From NCBI RefSeq assembly GCF_020880995.1, contig NZ_JAJISD010000001.1:992001-1056000 (forward strand): DNA of 64,000 nt. The letters are read 5' to 3'. Below, piece by piece: positions 17,361-26,169 of the stretch (positions within the stretch are counted from its first letter, which is position 1; the number at the start of each line of letters is the position of its first letter). Under the pieces are notes generated by a model. The model saw nothing but the letters and a program-made list of their open reading frames with translations, was not told the origin of the DNA and ran no database searches. The position numbers and the translations under genes were made by a program. This DNA comes from Reyranella aquatilis. Lineage in GTDB: Bacteria; Pseudomonadota; Alphaproteobacteria; Reyranellales; Reyranellaceae.

Positions 17361-18115
17361 CGGGACGTTCCCCCGGCCCGCGCGGCATTCATGATCCGCC
17401 GCATCTCGCGGATCGCCGGCTCCAGGCCGACGAAGATGGCCTCGCCGACCAGGAAATGCCCGATATTGAGCTCCCTCACCTCGGGTATCGCCGCGATCGG
17501 CGAGACGTCGGAATAGCTCAGCCCGTGGCCGGCGTGGCATTCGAGGCCGAGCCTCGCACACAGGGTGGCGGCCTCGCGGATGCGCTGAAGTTCGGCCTGC
17601 TTGGCCTCGCCCTCGATCTCGCAGTAGCGGCCGGTGTGCAGTTCGACGACGGGCGCGCCCAGCGCGACTGCCGCCTCGAGCTGCCGGGGATCGGCCTCGA
17701 TGAACAGCGAGACGCGGATGCCGGCATCCCGCAGGCGCGCGATCATCGGCTTCAGGTTGTTGTGCTGGCCGGCGGCATCGAGCCCACCCTCGGTGGTCCG
17801 CTCCTCGCGTTTCTCGGGCACGATGCAGGCCGCGTGGGGCCTGTGGCGCAGCGCGATGCCAACCATCTCCTCGGTGGCCGCCATCTCGAAATTGAGCGGC
17901 ACCTTCAACTCGCGCATCAGGCCCTCGATGTCGGCGTCGACGATGTGGCGCCGGTCCTCGCGCAGGTGCGCGGTGATGCCGTCGGCACCGGCGGCCTCGG
18001 CCAGGCGCGCGGCGCGCAGCGGATCGGGGAGATGGCCGCCGCGTGCGTTCCGCACGGTCGCGACGTGATCGATGTTGATGCCGAGACGCAGGTGATTGGA
18101 CGCAGTCATACGCAT
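17357..18115 (-). CDS. pdxJ: pyridoxine 5'-phosphate synthase
   Basis: Condenses 3-amino-2-oxopropyl phosphate with deoxyxylulose phosphate to give pyridoxine phosphate, the last step of the DXP-dependent B6 pathway. The 252-residue TIM barrel opens with [19 protein letters not shown] and carries [25 protein letters not shown] and [12 protein letters not shown]. Two ATG codons six bases apart (18115 and 18109) could start it. It is coupled to acpS by overlap and follows rel by 28 bases. Confidence 0.97.
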   Translation of the reverse strand: MRMTASNHLRLGINIDHVATVRNARGGHLPDPLRAARLAEAAGADGITAHLREDRRHIVDADIEGLMRELKVPLNFEMAATEEMVGIALRHRPHAACIVPEKREERTTEGGLDAAGQHNNLKPMIARLRDAGIRVSLFIEADPRQLEAAVALGAPVVELHTGRYCEIEGEAKQAELQRIREAATLCARLGLECHAGHGLSYSDVSPIAAIPEVRELNIGHFLVGEAIFVGLEPAIREMRRIMNAARAGGTSR

Positions 18116-18143
18116 CTTTCGCGCTGAAGGAATGAGGGAGCCG

Positions 18144-20324
18144 TCAATTGCGGGCGCGTTCGACGGCGTTGATGGCGGGCGTGGCGCGCAGCGCGGCCGT
18201 GATGTCGGCGAGATGCTTCACGTCGGCGACCTCGACGTCGATCACCATGTCGAAGAAATCCATCGACCGGTTGACGATGCGCAGGTTCGAGATGTTGCCC
18301 TCGTGACGGGCAATCACCGTCGACAGGCTGGACAGGCTGCCGGGCTGGTTGGCGACCGTCACCTTGAGGCGTCCCGTGTAGACGCCGCCGTCGCCGTCGT
18401 TCGCGGAGTCCCAGCCGACGTCGATCCAGCGTTCCGGCGCCTCGGAGAAGCTTTCGAGCGTGGCACAATCGATCGTGTGGATCGTGACACCCTTGCCGGT
18501 CGTGATGATCCCCACGATGCGGTCGCCCGGAAGCGGATGGCAGCAGCGCGCAAAGTGCACCGCCATGCCCGGAATGAGGCCGCGGATGGCGATCTGGCCA
18601 TCCTCCGGCTTGCCCGAACGGGCACCCTCGCCGGGCTTGCCGGACTTGGCGCGGGCACGTGAGATCGGCACCACGTCAGCCCCGCCTTTGCGCGGCTGCT
18701 TCAGGCCTGGATAGACCGCCGTCAGGACTTCGCGCGCACCGACGAGGCCGGCGCCGACCGTCGCGACGAGGTCGTCCACCGAGGCCTGCTTGAAGTTGAT
18801 CCGGACCCCGTCCAGTCCCTTCTCGGTGACCTCGTACCCCTCCTCGTGGAACGCCTTGTCGAGCAGTGACTTGCCGAGCTGGATGTACTGCTCGCGCTGG
18901 CGCGTGCGGATGAAGCGGCGGATCGCGGCCTTGGCCTTGCCGGTGACGACGAAGCGCTCCCAGGTCGGCGACGGGGTCTGCGCCTTGGAGGTGATGATAT
19001 CGACCTGATCACCGTTCGAGAGCTGCGTCCGCAGTGGAAGCATGCGGCCGTTGATCTTGGCGCCGACGCAGGTATCGCCCACCTGGCTGTGCACGGCATA
19101 GGCGAAGTCGATCGGCGTTGCGCCGCGCGGCAGGGCGATCAGCTTGCCCTTGGGCGTGAAGCAGAAGACCTGGTCCTGGAACATCTCGAGCTTGGTGTGC
19201 TCGAGGAACTCCTCGGCATTCGGCGCCTTGTCGAGGATGTCCATCAGGCTGCGCAGCCAGGCATATTGCGGCGCGTCGGTGGACGGACCGCCCTGCTTGT
19301 AGATCCAGTGCGCGGCAACGCCGCGCTCGGCCTGGTCCTGCATTTCCTCTGTCCGGATCTGGATCTCGATCCGCTGCCCCAGGGGGCCGATCACGCCGGT
19401 ATGGAGCGAGCGGTAGCCGTTGGGCTTGGGCACCGAGATGTAGTCCTTGAAGCGCTGCGGCAGGACTTGGTATTTGCCGTGCAGGAGCCCGAGCGCCTGG
19501 TAGCACTGAGCCACGTCCGCAACGATGATGCGGAAGGCCATGATGTCGGCGAGCTGCTCGAAGGACACGTTCTTCGTCTGCATCTTGCGCCAGATCGAAT
19601 AGGGCGCCTTCTCGCGCCCGGAGACCTGCGCGTTGAGCCCGCCGTCCTTCAGCGTCCTGACCAACTCGACCTCGATCTGGGGCACCAGCTTGTCGCCGCG
19701 CTCGCGCAGGTAACCCTGGCGCGCCAGCACCGACGTCCGCCCGTCGGGATTGAGTTCGGCGAACGCGAGCTCCTCGAGTTCGCGCTTCACCTTCTCCATG
19801 CCGATACGGGACGCCAGAGGCGCGTAGAGGTCCATGGTCTCGCGCGCGATGCGCCGCCGCCGGGCCGGCTCCTTTATGTGATGGAGCGTGCGCATGTTGT
19901 GCAGCCGGTCGGCGAGCTTCACCAGAAGCACGCGGATGTCCGACGACATGGCCAGCACCAGCTTGCGCAGGTTCTCGGCTTCCTTGGTGCTCTCCGACTG
20001 GATCTCCAGGCGCGAAAGCTTGGTCACTCCGTCGACCAGCCGGGCGATGTCCTCGCCGAACATGCCGGCGATCTCGTCGCGCGTGGCGTCGGTGTCCTCC
20101 AGCGTGTCGTGCAGCAGGCCGGTCACGATCGAGGCGGTGTCGAGCCGCATCTCGGCCAAAATGCCGGCGACCTCCACCGGATGCGAGAAATAGGGGTCGC
20201 CCGAGGCGCGGAGCTGGTTGCCGTGTTTCTTCAGCCCGTAGACGTAGGCGCGGTTGAGCACGTCCTCGTCCGCATCCGGATCGTAGGCCTGTACACGCTC
20301 GACGAGTTCAAACTGACGAATCAT
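18144..20324 (-). CDS. rel: bifunctional (p)ppGpp synthetase/hydrolase (Rel/SpoT)
   Basis: The single long RSH enzyme of the stringent response, 726 residues from the ATG at 20324. An in-frame GTG at 20333 would add three. Order: HD hydrolase domain with [11 protein letters not shown] and [12 protein letters not shown], intact for Mn-dependent hydrolysis; synthetase domain with [25 protein letters not shown] and [17 protein letters not shown] domain ([27 protein letters not shown] broken by one loop); helical and zinc-finger region with [16 protein letters not shown]; and a C-terminal ACT domain ([18 protein letters not shown]). Both active sites look complete, as in alphaproteobacteria with one RSH. 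An unusual promoter/palindrome sits directly ahead of the start. Confidence 0.96.
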   Translation of the reverse strand: MIRQFELVERVQAYDPDADEDVLNRAYVYGLKKHGNQLRASGDPYFSHPVEVAGILAEMRLDTASIVTGLLHDTLEDTDATRDEIAGMFGEDIARLVDGVTKLSRLEIQSESTKEAENLRKLVLAMSSDIRVLLVKLADRLHNMRTLHHIKEPARRRRIARETMDLYAPLASRIGMEKVKRELEELAFAELNPDGRTSVLARQGYLRERGDKLVPQIEVELVRTLKDGGLNAQVSGREKAPYSIWRKMQTKNVSFEQLADIMAFRIIVADVAQCYQALGLLHGKYQVLPQRFKDYISVPKPNGYRSLHTGVIGPLGQRIEIQIRTEEMQDQAERGVAAHWIYKQGGPSTDAPQYAWLRSLMDILDKAPNAEEFLEHTKLEMFQDQVFCFTPKGKLIALPRGATPIDFAYAVHSQVGDTCVGAKINGRMLPLRTQLSNGDQVDIITSKAQTPSPTWERFVVTGKAKAAIRRFIRTRQREQYIQLGKSLLDKAFHEEGYEVTEKGLDGVRINFKQASVDDLVATVGAGLVGAREVLTAVYPGLKQPRKGGADVVPISRARAKSGKPGEGARSGKPEDGQIAIRGLIPGMAVHFARCCHPLPGDRIVGIITTGKGVTIHTIDCATLESFSEAPERWIDVGWDSANDGDGGVYTGRLKVTVANQPGSLSSLSTVIARHEGNISNLRIVNRSMDFFDMVIDVEVADVKHLADITAALRATPAINAVERARN

Positions 20325-20355
20325 CGCAATCACCCATTATATGGGGGCGATTGCG
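20325..20355 (-). promoter_or_regulatory. palindrome with a perfect TATAAT immediately before rel
   Basis: Seven-base arms CGCAATC (20325-20331) and GATTGCG (20349-20355) form a perfect inverted repeat with further CCC/GGG pairing inside. The centre holds TATAAT on the minus strand (20336-20341). Initiation about seven bases downstream would start the mRNA within about ten bases of the rel ATG. The -35 region is poor. It lacks a T run, so it is not a terminator for rpoZ. Possible operator or activator site. Confidence 0.45.
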
Positions 20356-20409
20356 TTCACTCCACGACGTTTGCACGAATAGCAGGTCGAACCTGCCGCA
20401 GCCCGGTTC

Positions 20410-20772
20410 TTACTCGGTAACGTCGTCTTCCTCGGCCATCGGCAGGGCCTTCGGCTGGGCGGCTTCCGCACCGCCCTGCGCCAGCGCCGCCGCCAGCTCC
20501 TGCTCGAGTTCGGCCATCTCATTGACCTCCTCGGGCTTGTCGACGTCGGCATGCTTCTGCATGCCCGAGATCAGCGAGTCCTTGAGCGCCGCATGATCCA
20601 GCTTCTCCTCGGCAATCTCGCGCAGCGCGACGACCGGGTTCTTGTCGCGGTCACGGTCCAACGTGATCTGGGCGCCGGCGGAGATATCCCGCGCGCGCTG
20701 GGAAGCGAACATGACGAGCTCGAAGCGGTTGGGGATCTGCACGATGCAGTCTTCGACGGTGACACGCGCCAT
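20410..20772 (-). CDS. rpoZ: RNA polymerase omega subunit
   Basis: Small subunit that helps assemble beta-prime, 120 residues. The N-terminus [31 protein letters not shown] and [16 protein letters not shown] are characteristic of RpoZ. The C-terminal third is an acidic, Ala/Gln-rich tail common in alphaproteobacteria. It lies between folK and rel, the normal place, and has its own likely promoter at 20805-20832. Confidence 0.95.
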   Translation of the reverse strand: MARVTVEDCIVQIPNRFELVMFASQRARDISAGAQITLDRDRDKNPVVALREIAEEKLDHAALKDSLISGMQKHADVDKPEEVNEMAELEQELAAALAQGGAEAAQPKALPMAEEDDVTE

Positions 20773-20804
20773 GGCGAGGCCCTCAAATTTTGCGGAAGCG
20801 GCGG

Positions 20805-20832
20805 GTTATACCCTCCCCCGCTCAAAAGGCAA
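20805..20832 (-). promoter_or_regulatory. candidate promoter of rpoZ
   Basis: On the minus strand TTGCCT (20827-20832) and TATAAC (20805-20810) are spaced by 16 bases, with the -10 inside the near-palindrome GGGTATAACCC. It would give an rpoZ leader of about 25 bases. Prediction from sequence alone. Confidence 0.45.
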
Positions 20833-20843
20833 GCGCACCAGCC

Positions 20844-21368
20844 CTACAGCCGGTGGGCGGCCTGGTCGGCCGGCAGGGCCGCGAGCAGCTCCCGAATGGT
20901 CGTTCCCGAGACCGGATGCCGCCACTCCGGGGCCAGGTCGGCCAGCGGGCGCAGCACGAAGGCCCTGAGGGCCATGCGGGGGTGCGGCAGCACCGCCCTG
21001 CCGAGGCCGCCTGGGGCGGTTTCCCCCCTGAAATCGAGTAAATCCAGGTCGATCAGCCTCGGCGCGTTGGCGACGCTGCGGACGCGCCCGAACAGCTCCT
21101 CGATGTCGTGAAGCAGCTCCAGAAGTTGGTCCGCGGCCAGGGCGGTTTCCACCTCCGCCACGACGTTGACGTACCAAGGCTGGCTCGAAGCCGGCACCGG
21201 CGCGGTGCTGTACCAGGGCGAATAGCGCAGGACACGGGTCTGCCGCCGGTCCAGTTCCAGCAGCGCCGCCTGGAGCGTCTCGCGCGGCGACGCATAGGAC
21301 GGATGAGGCAGGTTGGCCCCGGCGCCGACGAAAATCGGGCGGGTGCTGTTCTTGTCCACCAGCGCCAT
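20844..21368 (-). CDS. folK: 2-amino-4-hydroxy-6-hydroxymethyldihydropteridine diphosphokinase (HPPK)
   Basis: Pyrophosphorylates 6-hydroxymethyl-dihydropterin in folate synthesis. The 174-residue protein has FVGAGANLPHPSYASPRETLQAAL, the YSTAPVPASSQPWYVNVVAEVET block, and the signature RLIDLDLLDF followed by LPHPRMALRAFVLRPLADLAP. It heads the minus-strand run ending at era. Other folate genes (folP, folB) are not nearby. Confidence 0.95.
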   Translation of the reverse strand: MALVDKNSTRPIFVGAGANLPHPSYASPRETLQAALLELDRRQTRVLRYSPWYSTAPVPASSQPWYVNVVAEVETALAADQLLELLHDIEELFGRVRSVANAPRLIDLDLLDFRGETAPGGLGRAVLPHPRMALRAFVLRPLADLAPEWRHPVSGTTIRELLAALPADQAAHRL

Positions 21369-21501
21369 CCTCCTACCCCTTGTGATCCAATGCCTAACAA
21401 CCTACTCTTAATATGCTTGACGAAGGGCTTGGGTTACTGCCTTTTCGGCGTCTCATAATTATTCGCCTGGTTCGCGCATATTCTTAAAGGGTTTGACTGC
21501 C

Positions 21502-22122
21502 ATGAGAGGCAATTTCTACGAGAACGAGCGCGTGGCGCTGTTCATCGACGGCGCCAATCTCTACTCCGCTGCCCGCTCCCTGGGCTTCGACATCGATTAC
21601 CGCCGCCTCCTGAAGGTGTTCCGCGAGAAGGGCCGGCTGGTCAGGGCCTATTACTACACGGCCCTGATCGAGGATCAGGAGTACTCGCCGATCCGACCGC
21701 TGATCGATTGGCTAGACTACAACGGCTACACCATGGTCACCAAGCCGGCCAAGGAGTTCACCGATGCCATGGGCCGCCGCAAGGTCAAGGGCAACATGGA
21801 CATCGAGCTGGCGATCGACGTGCTCGAGATGGCCGATCATCTGGACCATGTGATCCTGTTCTCCGGCGACGGCGACTTCCGCCGGCTGGTCGAGGCCGTG
21901 CAGCGCCGCGGCCTCAGGGTCTCGGTCGTCAGCACCATCAAGTCCGCGCCGCCGATGGTGGCCGACGAGCTGCGCCGCCAGGCCGACGATTTCATCGAGC
22001 TGTCCGAATTGGCCCCGCTGATCGCCCGCAACCCGTCGGAGCGGGCGACGCGCCCGGCGGCCCGCGAACCGGACGCCGAGCACGACGACGCCCCATCCGA
22101 ATCGCTGATGCGTTCGGCCTAG
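21502..22122 (+). CDS. NYN domain protein (LabA/DUF88 family)
   Basis: Predicted PIN-like nuclease of the NYN family, 206 residues, probably acting on RNA. The acidic residues expected at the active site are visible: ALFIDGANLYSAARSLGFDIDY (first Asp), KVKGNMDIELAIDVLEMA (central Asp/Glu) and ILFSGDGDFRRLVEAVQ (GDGDF). The C-terminal tail after about residue 170 is polar and probably disordered. The ATG at 21502 follows AAAGGG; an in-frame TTG at 21493 is a weaker start. Divergent from folK, with a uracil-DNA glycosylase gene 13 bases downstream. Its target in the cell is unknown. Confidence 0.85.
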   Translation: MRGNFYENERVALFIDGANLYSAARSLGFDIDYRRLLKVFREKGRLVRAYYYTALIEDQEYSPIRPLIDWLDYNGYTMVTKPAKEFTDAMGRRKVKGNMDIELAIDVLEMADHLDHVILFSGDGDFRRLVEAVQRRGLRVSVVSTIKSAPPMVADELRRQADDFIELSELAPLIARNPSERATRPAAREPDAEHDDAPSESLMRSA

Positions 22123-22135
22123 GCACACCGCTTCG

Positions 22136-22786
22136 GTGTCCGCGCCCTCCTTCGAAGAGCCACCGCTCGACTGCCCGCGCTGCCCGCGGCTCGTGGACTT
22201 CCGCCACGACCTGCAGGGCAAGTTCCCCGACTGGAAGAACGCACCGGTCCGCTCGTTCGGCAAACTCGACGCTCGCCTGCTGATCGTTGGTCTGGCACCC
22301 GGCATGAAGGGCGCCAACCGCACCGGCCGCCCCTTCACCGGCGACTATGCCGGCGACCTCCTTTACTCGACGCTGCTGAAGTTCGGCTTCGCGCAGGGCA
22401 CCTATCGTGCCGATCCGAACGACGGGCTCCGGCTGATCGACTGCCGCATCGCCAACGCGGTGCGCTGTCTTCCGCCCGAGAACAAGCCGTTGCCCGTAGA
22501 GTTCACCGCCTGCCGGCCGTTCCTGCAGGCCGAACTTGCCGTGCTGCCAAAGCTACGGATCCTGGTGGCGCTGGGTAAAGGTGCTCATGATCAGATCCTG
22601 CGCGCCCTCATGGTCCGGCCTGCAGGCGCCTACCCGTTCATACACGGGCGCCTGCACAAGTTACCGACCGGCCTGATCCTCGCCGACAGCTATCACTGCT
22701 CGCGCTACAACACGAACACCGGCCGGCTCACGACCGAGATGTTCCACCAGGTGTTCGACGGCGTCCGCCGGGCGCTCGACGCCTGA
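22136..22786 (+). CDS. family 5 uracil-DNA glycosylase (UDGb type)
   Basis: Removes uracil and other deaminated bases from DNA, 216 residues, GTG start. The motif GLAPGMKGANRTGRPFTGD is the family 5 form (no catalytic polar residue after GLAP), with SYHCSRYNTNTGRLT as the second motif. A 4Fe-4S cluster is indicated by C13-x2-C16 and C111-x14-C126. It probably shares a transcript with the NYN gene. It meets the convergent gpx stop with a three-base gap. Confidence 0.9.
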   Translation: MSAPSFEEPPLDCPRCPRLVDFRHDLQGKFPDWKNAPVRSFGKLDARLLIVGLAPGMKGANRTGRPFTGDYAGDLLYSTLLKFGFAQGTYRADPNDGLRLIDCRIANAVRCLPPENKPLPVEFTACRPFLQAELAVLPKLRILVALGKGAHDQILRALMVRPAGAYPFIHGRLHKLPTGLILADSYHCSRYNTNTGRLTTEMFHQVFDGVRRALDA

Positions 22787-22789
22787 TGA

Positions 22790-23263
22790 CTAAAGCGCCG
22801 CTTCGATCGCGGTCCTGACTTCGTCCGACGCCGGCCGCACGCGGCTCGGCCAGGCGCCCTGCAGACTGCCATCCTTGCCGATCAGGTACTTGTGGAAGTT
22901 CCACTTGGGCGCCGCGCCCTCGCCCGCCTCCGCCGCGATCCACTTGTAGAGCGGATGGGCCTCCGGCCCGATCACCTTCTGCTTCGAGGTCATCGGAAAG
23001 GTGACGTCGTACATGGACTCGCAGAACTTCGCGATCTCGCCGTCGCTGCGCGGCTCCTGCGCGCCGAAGTCGTTGCAGGGCACGCCCAGCACGACGAGAC
23101 CCTTGGGACCGTAGGTCTCGTGCAGCGCCTGCATGTCGGTGTATTGCGGCGTGAATCCACAATAGGACGCGACGTTCACCACCAGGACCGGCTTGCCCGC
23201 GAGGCTCTTCATGTCGAGCGGCTTGCCGTCGATGGTCGTGAAGGAAAAATCATGCGCGCTCAT
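22790..23263 (-). CDS. glutathione peroxidase family protein (Cys type)
   Basis: Thiol peroxidase reducing hydroperoxides, 157 residues. The active-site block VNVASYCGFTPQY has Cys35 where selenoproteins have selenocysteine; GVPCNDFGAQEP supplies the resolving Cys and catalytic Gln, and KWNFHKYLIGKDG the Trp/Asn. This Cys form often uses thioredoxin. Last gene of the minus-strand unit beginning with the acyl-CoA dehydrogenase; 16 bases separate it from the molybdoenzyme gene. Confidence 0.93.
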   Translation of the reverse strand: MSAHDFSFTTIDGKPLDMKSLAGKPVLVVNVASYCGFTPQYTDMQALHETYGPKGLVVLGVPCNDFGAQEPRSDGEIAKFCESMYDVTFPMTSKQKVIGPEAHPLYKWIAAEAGEGAAPKWNFHKYLIGKDGSLQGAWPSRVRPASDEVRTAIEAAL

Positions 23264-23279
23264 GGTCGGAATCCTCCCG

Positions 23280-23954
23280 TCAAATCTCGTCGTCGTAGCG
23301 CTGCTCCCGCCACGGATCGCCGTAGTTGTGATAGCCGCGCACTTCCCAGAAGCCGGGCTTGTCCATGATGGAGAACTCGATCCGCTTGATCCACTTGGCG
23401 CTCTTCCAGAAGTAGAGCTTCGGGATCACGACACGCAGCGGCCCGCCATGCTCTCGGCTGATCGGTTCGCCGTTCCAGCTCCACGCCAGCATGACGTCTT
23501 CCGCCGCAAAGTCCGCCAGCGGCACGTTGGTCTTGTAGGTGTCGTAGGAGTGGAAGATGACGTGCTGCGCCGAAGCCCTGGGCTTCACCAGGGCGATCAG
23601 GTCGCGGGCGCTGACGCCTTCCCATTTGTTGTCGTAGCGCGACCAGGCCGTGACGCAGTGGATATCGGTCGTCAGCTCGGTCTTCGGAAGCGCCGCAAAC
23701 TCGTCCCACTTCAAGGTGACCGGGTTGTCGACCTCGCCATCGACGAACAGGCGCCAGGCATGTGGGGGGATATCGGGCTGGATACCCAGGTCGAGGACGG
23801 GCCAGGTCTCGACCCGGCGCTGCCCCGGCGGCAGGCGTTCCGAATGCGCGGCGGTCTTTCCGGTCAGCAGACGGCCTTCTTCCGCCCACTTCTGCTTGCT
23901 GTCGACCAGCTTGCCCCGGATCTCACCGGACAGGGTGACGTCGTCATCGGCCAT
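23280..23954 (-). CDS. sulfite oxidase-like molybdopterin-dependent oxidoreductase
   Basis: Small protein (224 residues) with the sulfite-oxidase molybdopterin fold only: no signal peptide, haem or dimerisation domain. Cys100 in TTDIHCVTAWSR is the expected Mo ligand, and the cofactor-binding segments HSYDTYKTNVPL, EHGGPLRVVIPKLYFWKSAKWI and FWEVRGYHNYGDPWREQRY are present. The natural substrate of this cytoplasmic group is unknown. It follows the acyl-CoA ligase by nine bases and precedes gpx. Family firm, reaction unknown. Confidence 0.85.
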   Translation of the reverse strand: MADDDVTLSGEIRGKLVDSKQKWAEEGRLLTGKTAAHSERLPPGQRRVETWPVLDLGIQPDIPPHAWRLFVDGEVDNPVTLKWDEFAALPKTELTTDIHCVTAWSRYDNKWEGVSARDLIALVKPRASAQHVIFHSYDTYKTNVPLADFAAEDVMLAWSWNGEPISREHGGPLRVVIPKLYFWKSAKWIKRIEFSIMDKPGFWEVRGYHNYGDPWREQRYDDEI

Positions 23955-23963
23955 GGGGACTCC

Positions 23964-25499
23964 TCAAATGCTGCGGCCCGCTTTCTCCCAATATGGCGCG
24001 CGAAGCTTGCGTTTGAAGATCTTGCCCGAATCCTCACGCGGCAGCGCGGCGCGGAACTCGACCACCTTCGGCACCTTGTAGCGCGCAAGGTGCTCGGCCA
24101 GGTAGGCGCGAACAGACGCCGCATCGAGTCCGACCCCGGGCACGGGCTCGACATAGGCGCAGATCTGCTCGCCGAACTCGTCGTCGGGGATGCCGAACAC
24201 CGCACAGTCGCGTACGCCCGGCATCTGGATCAGGGCGCCCTCGATCTCCGCCGGGTAGATGTTCACGCCGCCGGATATGATCATGTCGCGCTTGCGGTCG
24301 CACAGGAACAGGAAGCCGTCGGAATCCAGGTAGCCGATGTCGCCGACCGTGACGAGTTGGCCGAGCGCCACCTCGCGCCGCTTGGCGTCGTCGTTGTTGT
24401 AGGTGAAATCCGCCAGGTGCGGCCCGCGAACGTAGATCTCGCCGACCTCCCCGGTCGGCACGTCGCGGCCTTGTTCGTCGACAACCCGCACCGTCGCGCC
24501 GGGCACCGCGCGGCCCACCGTGCCGGGCTTGCGCAGCGCGTCTTCCGAGCCGTGCCAGACGACCACACCGGTCTCGGTCGCGCCGTAATACTCGTTGATG
24601 ACGGGCCCCCACCATTCGATCATCTGGCGCTTCACCGCCGGCGCGCAGGGTGCCGCGCCGTGGCTGACGAAGCGCAGCGAGGAGACGTCGTAGCGCGCCC
24701 GCACCTCGGCCGGCAGGCGCAGCAGGCGGACGAACATGGTCGGCACGATGTGCATGTGGGTGACGCCGTGCCGCGCGATCAGCCGCAGCATGTCCTCGGC
24801 CTCGAAGCGCGGCTGCAGCACCATGTGGAGGCCAAGCCGCGAGCTGGCGTTGCCGTAGGCCGACGGCGCTGAATGGTACATCGGCCCGTTCATCAGGACG
24901 ACGATCTCTGGGTCCGGCTTCAGCCCCCAGAACAGGGCCGCTTCCTGGGCGGCGGCGGCCTGCTGCTCGGGCGTGCTCGGCTGGCGACGAACGCCCTTCG
25001 GTCGCCCCGTCGTGCCGGACGTGTAGATCATGCTGCCGCGCGCCGCGCGCGGCGGCTCGGTGCGCGGCGACGAACCCGCCACGAACACATCCCAGGGCTC
25101 GGCGCCCGCGGGCACCTGCCGCTTCTCGGCAGGAACGCCGAAGGCCGCGGCAATCTCGTCCGGCGTCGGCACGGCGAACACCGTCACGCCCTCGGGTATG
25201 CCGCCTGCGATCTGCGCCAGCAGGTCGGTATGGGCCACCAGTACCGACGCGCCGCTGTCGCGCAGGATGTAGCCCGCCTCTTCCGGCGTGAAGTGCCAGT
25301 TGATCGGGACGGCATAGGCGCCCACCTGGCTCGCCGCCATGTTGACTTCGAAAGTTGCAAAGTCGTTGCGCAGCATCAGCGCCACGGCACTGTCGTCGCC
25401 GACGCCGAGCGCGGCCAGCCCGCCGGCGGCGCGCGCCGCATTGTCCTGGATCTCCGCCCAGCTGCGGAACCGCTCGCCCGCCGTAACGCCTGCCGTCAT
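23964..25499 (-). CDS. acyl-CoA synthetase (AMP-dependent ligase family)
   Basis: Activates a carboxylic acid to its CoA thioester through an acyl-adenylate, 511 residues. AMP-binding motifs: IYTSGTTGRPKGV (P-loop), YYGATETGVV, the TVGDIGYLDSDGFLFLCDRKRDMII hinge region (interrupted here only by the wording), and a C-terminal catalytic Lys in EDSGKIFKRKLR. Substrate is not readable; the neighbouring isovaleryl-type dehydrogenase suggests a short or branched acid. The ATG at 25499 overlaps the TetR stop by four bases and follows GGAGGAAG. Longer frames overlap tetR. Confidence 0.88.
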   Translation of the reverse strand: MTAGVTAGERFRSWAEIQDNAARAAGGLAALGVGDDSAVALMLRNDFATFEVNMAASQVGAYAVPINWHFTPEEAGYILRDSGASVLVAHTDLLAQIAGGIPEGVTVFAVPTPDEIAAAFGVPAEKRQVPAGAEPWDVFVAGSSPRTEPPRAARGSMIYTSGTTGRPKGVRRQPSTPEQQAAAAQEAALFWGLKPDPEIVVLMNGPMYHSAPSAYGNASSRLGLHMVLQPRFEAEDMLRLIARHGVTHMHIVPTMFVRLLRLPAEVRARYDVSSLRFVSHGAAPCAPAVKRQMIEWWGPVINEYYGATETGVVVWHGSEDALRKPGTVGRAVPGATVRVVDEQGRDVPTGEVGEIYVRGPHLADFTYNNDDAKRREVALGQLVTVGDIGYLDSDGFLFLCDRKRDMIISGGVNIYPAEIEGALIQMPGVRDCAVFGIPDDEFGEQICAYVEPVPGVGLDAASVRAYLAEHLARYKVPKVVEFRAALPREDSGKIFKRKLRAPYWEKAGRSI

Positions 25500-26119
25500 C
25501 GCTTCCTCCCTGTCTTTGCGGAGGTGGCCAGCGCCCCTCTGAACATCAGCGCTCCGTGAAAGCCGGCGAGCGTCCGGATATCGGGCCCGTGCTCGAGCAT
25601 GCCGGCCTGCTTCAGCATGACCAGCCCGTGCGTGGCGGCCCACATCGACCAGCCGAACAGCTGGGGATCGGCGTCGATCAGACCGGCCTTCACCATGTCT
25701 TCCGCCTGCTGGGTCACGAAGGTGCGGGCCCGCTTCGATTCGCGAAGGAGATCGGGATGCTCTTCGCCAATCGGCTGGTCGATTTCGAACATGATGCGAT
25801 AAGCGTGTGGATGCTCGTCGGCGAACCGCAGGTAGGCATCGCCGACGAGGCGCGCCCTGTCGAGCGGCCCGTCGCCCTTCGCCGCCGCGGCTTCGAGCGT
25901 CTCGGCGAAGCGCGAGAAGGCCTCCGCCCTCACCGTCGCCAGGATGTCGGCCTTGTCCTTGAAGTAGCGGTAGGGCGTCTTTGGACTGCAGCCCAGCGCC
26001 TCGGCCAGCTGGCGCATGGTGACGCCCTCATAGCCGAAGCGCGCGAACCGCTCGGTCGCGACCCGGCACAGTTCGGCGCGGAAGTCGGCGATGTCCTTCT
26101 CGGTCAGATAGCGCGGCAT
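25496..26119 (-). CDS. TetR/AcrR family transcriptional regulator
   Basis: One-component repressor of 207 residues. The N-terminal helix-turn-helix is clear: CRVATERFARFGYEGVTMRQLAEALGCS followed by PKTPYRYFKDKADIL; the C-terminal ligand domain is helical and unassigned. The ATG at 26119 is preferred; an in-frame GTG at 26137 would place the start codon inside the upstream palindrome. It lies between the acyl-CoA dehydrogenase and the acyl-CoA ligase, so an acyl-CoA or related acid is a plausible ligand (inference). Confidence 0.9.
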   Translation of the reverse strand: MPRYLTEKDIADFRAELCRVATERFARFGYEGVTMRQLAEALGCSPKTPYRYFKDKADILATVRAEAFSRFAETLEAAAAKGDGPLDRARLVGDAYLRFADEHPHAYRIMFEIDQPIGEEHPDLLRESKRARTFVTQQAEDMVKAGLIDADPQLFGWSMWAATHGLVMLKQAGMLEHGPDIRTLAGFHGALMFRGALATSAKTGRKR

Positions 26120-26127
26120 CGAAGGGC

Positions 26128-26150
26128 TTTCATACACACTGTGTACGAAA
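26128..26150. promoter_or_regulatory. palindromic operator candidate for the TetR protein
   Basis: An inverted repeat of 11-base arms around one central base: TTTCATACACA (26128-26138) and TGTGTACGAAA (26140-26150), ten of eleven pairs matching. It sits eight bases upstream of the tetR ATG and downstream of the acyl-CoA dehydrogenase stop. Size and position fit autoregulation by a TetR dimer. Confidence 0.6.
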
Positions 26151-26169
26151 GAACCTTCGTGCCGTCAAA

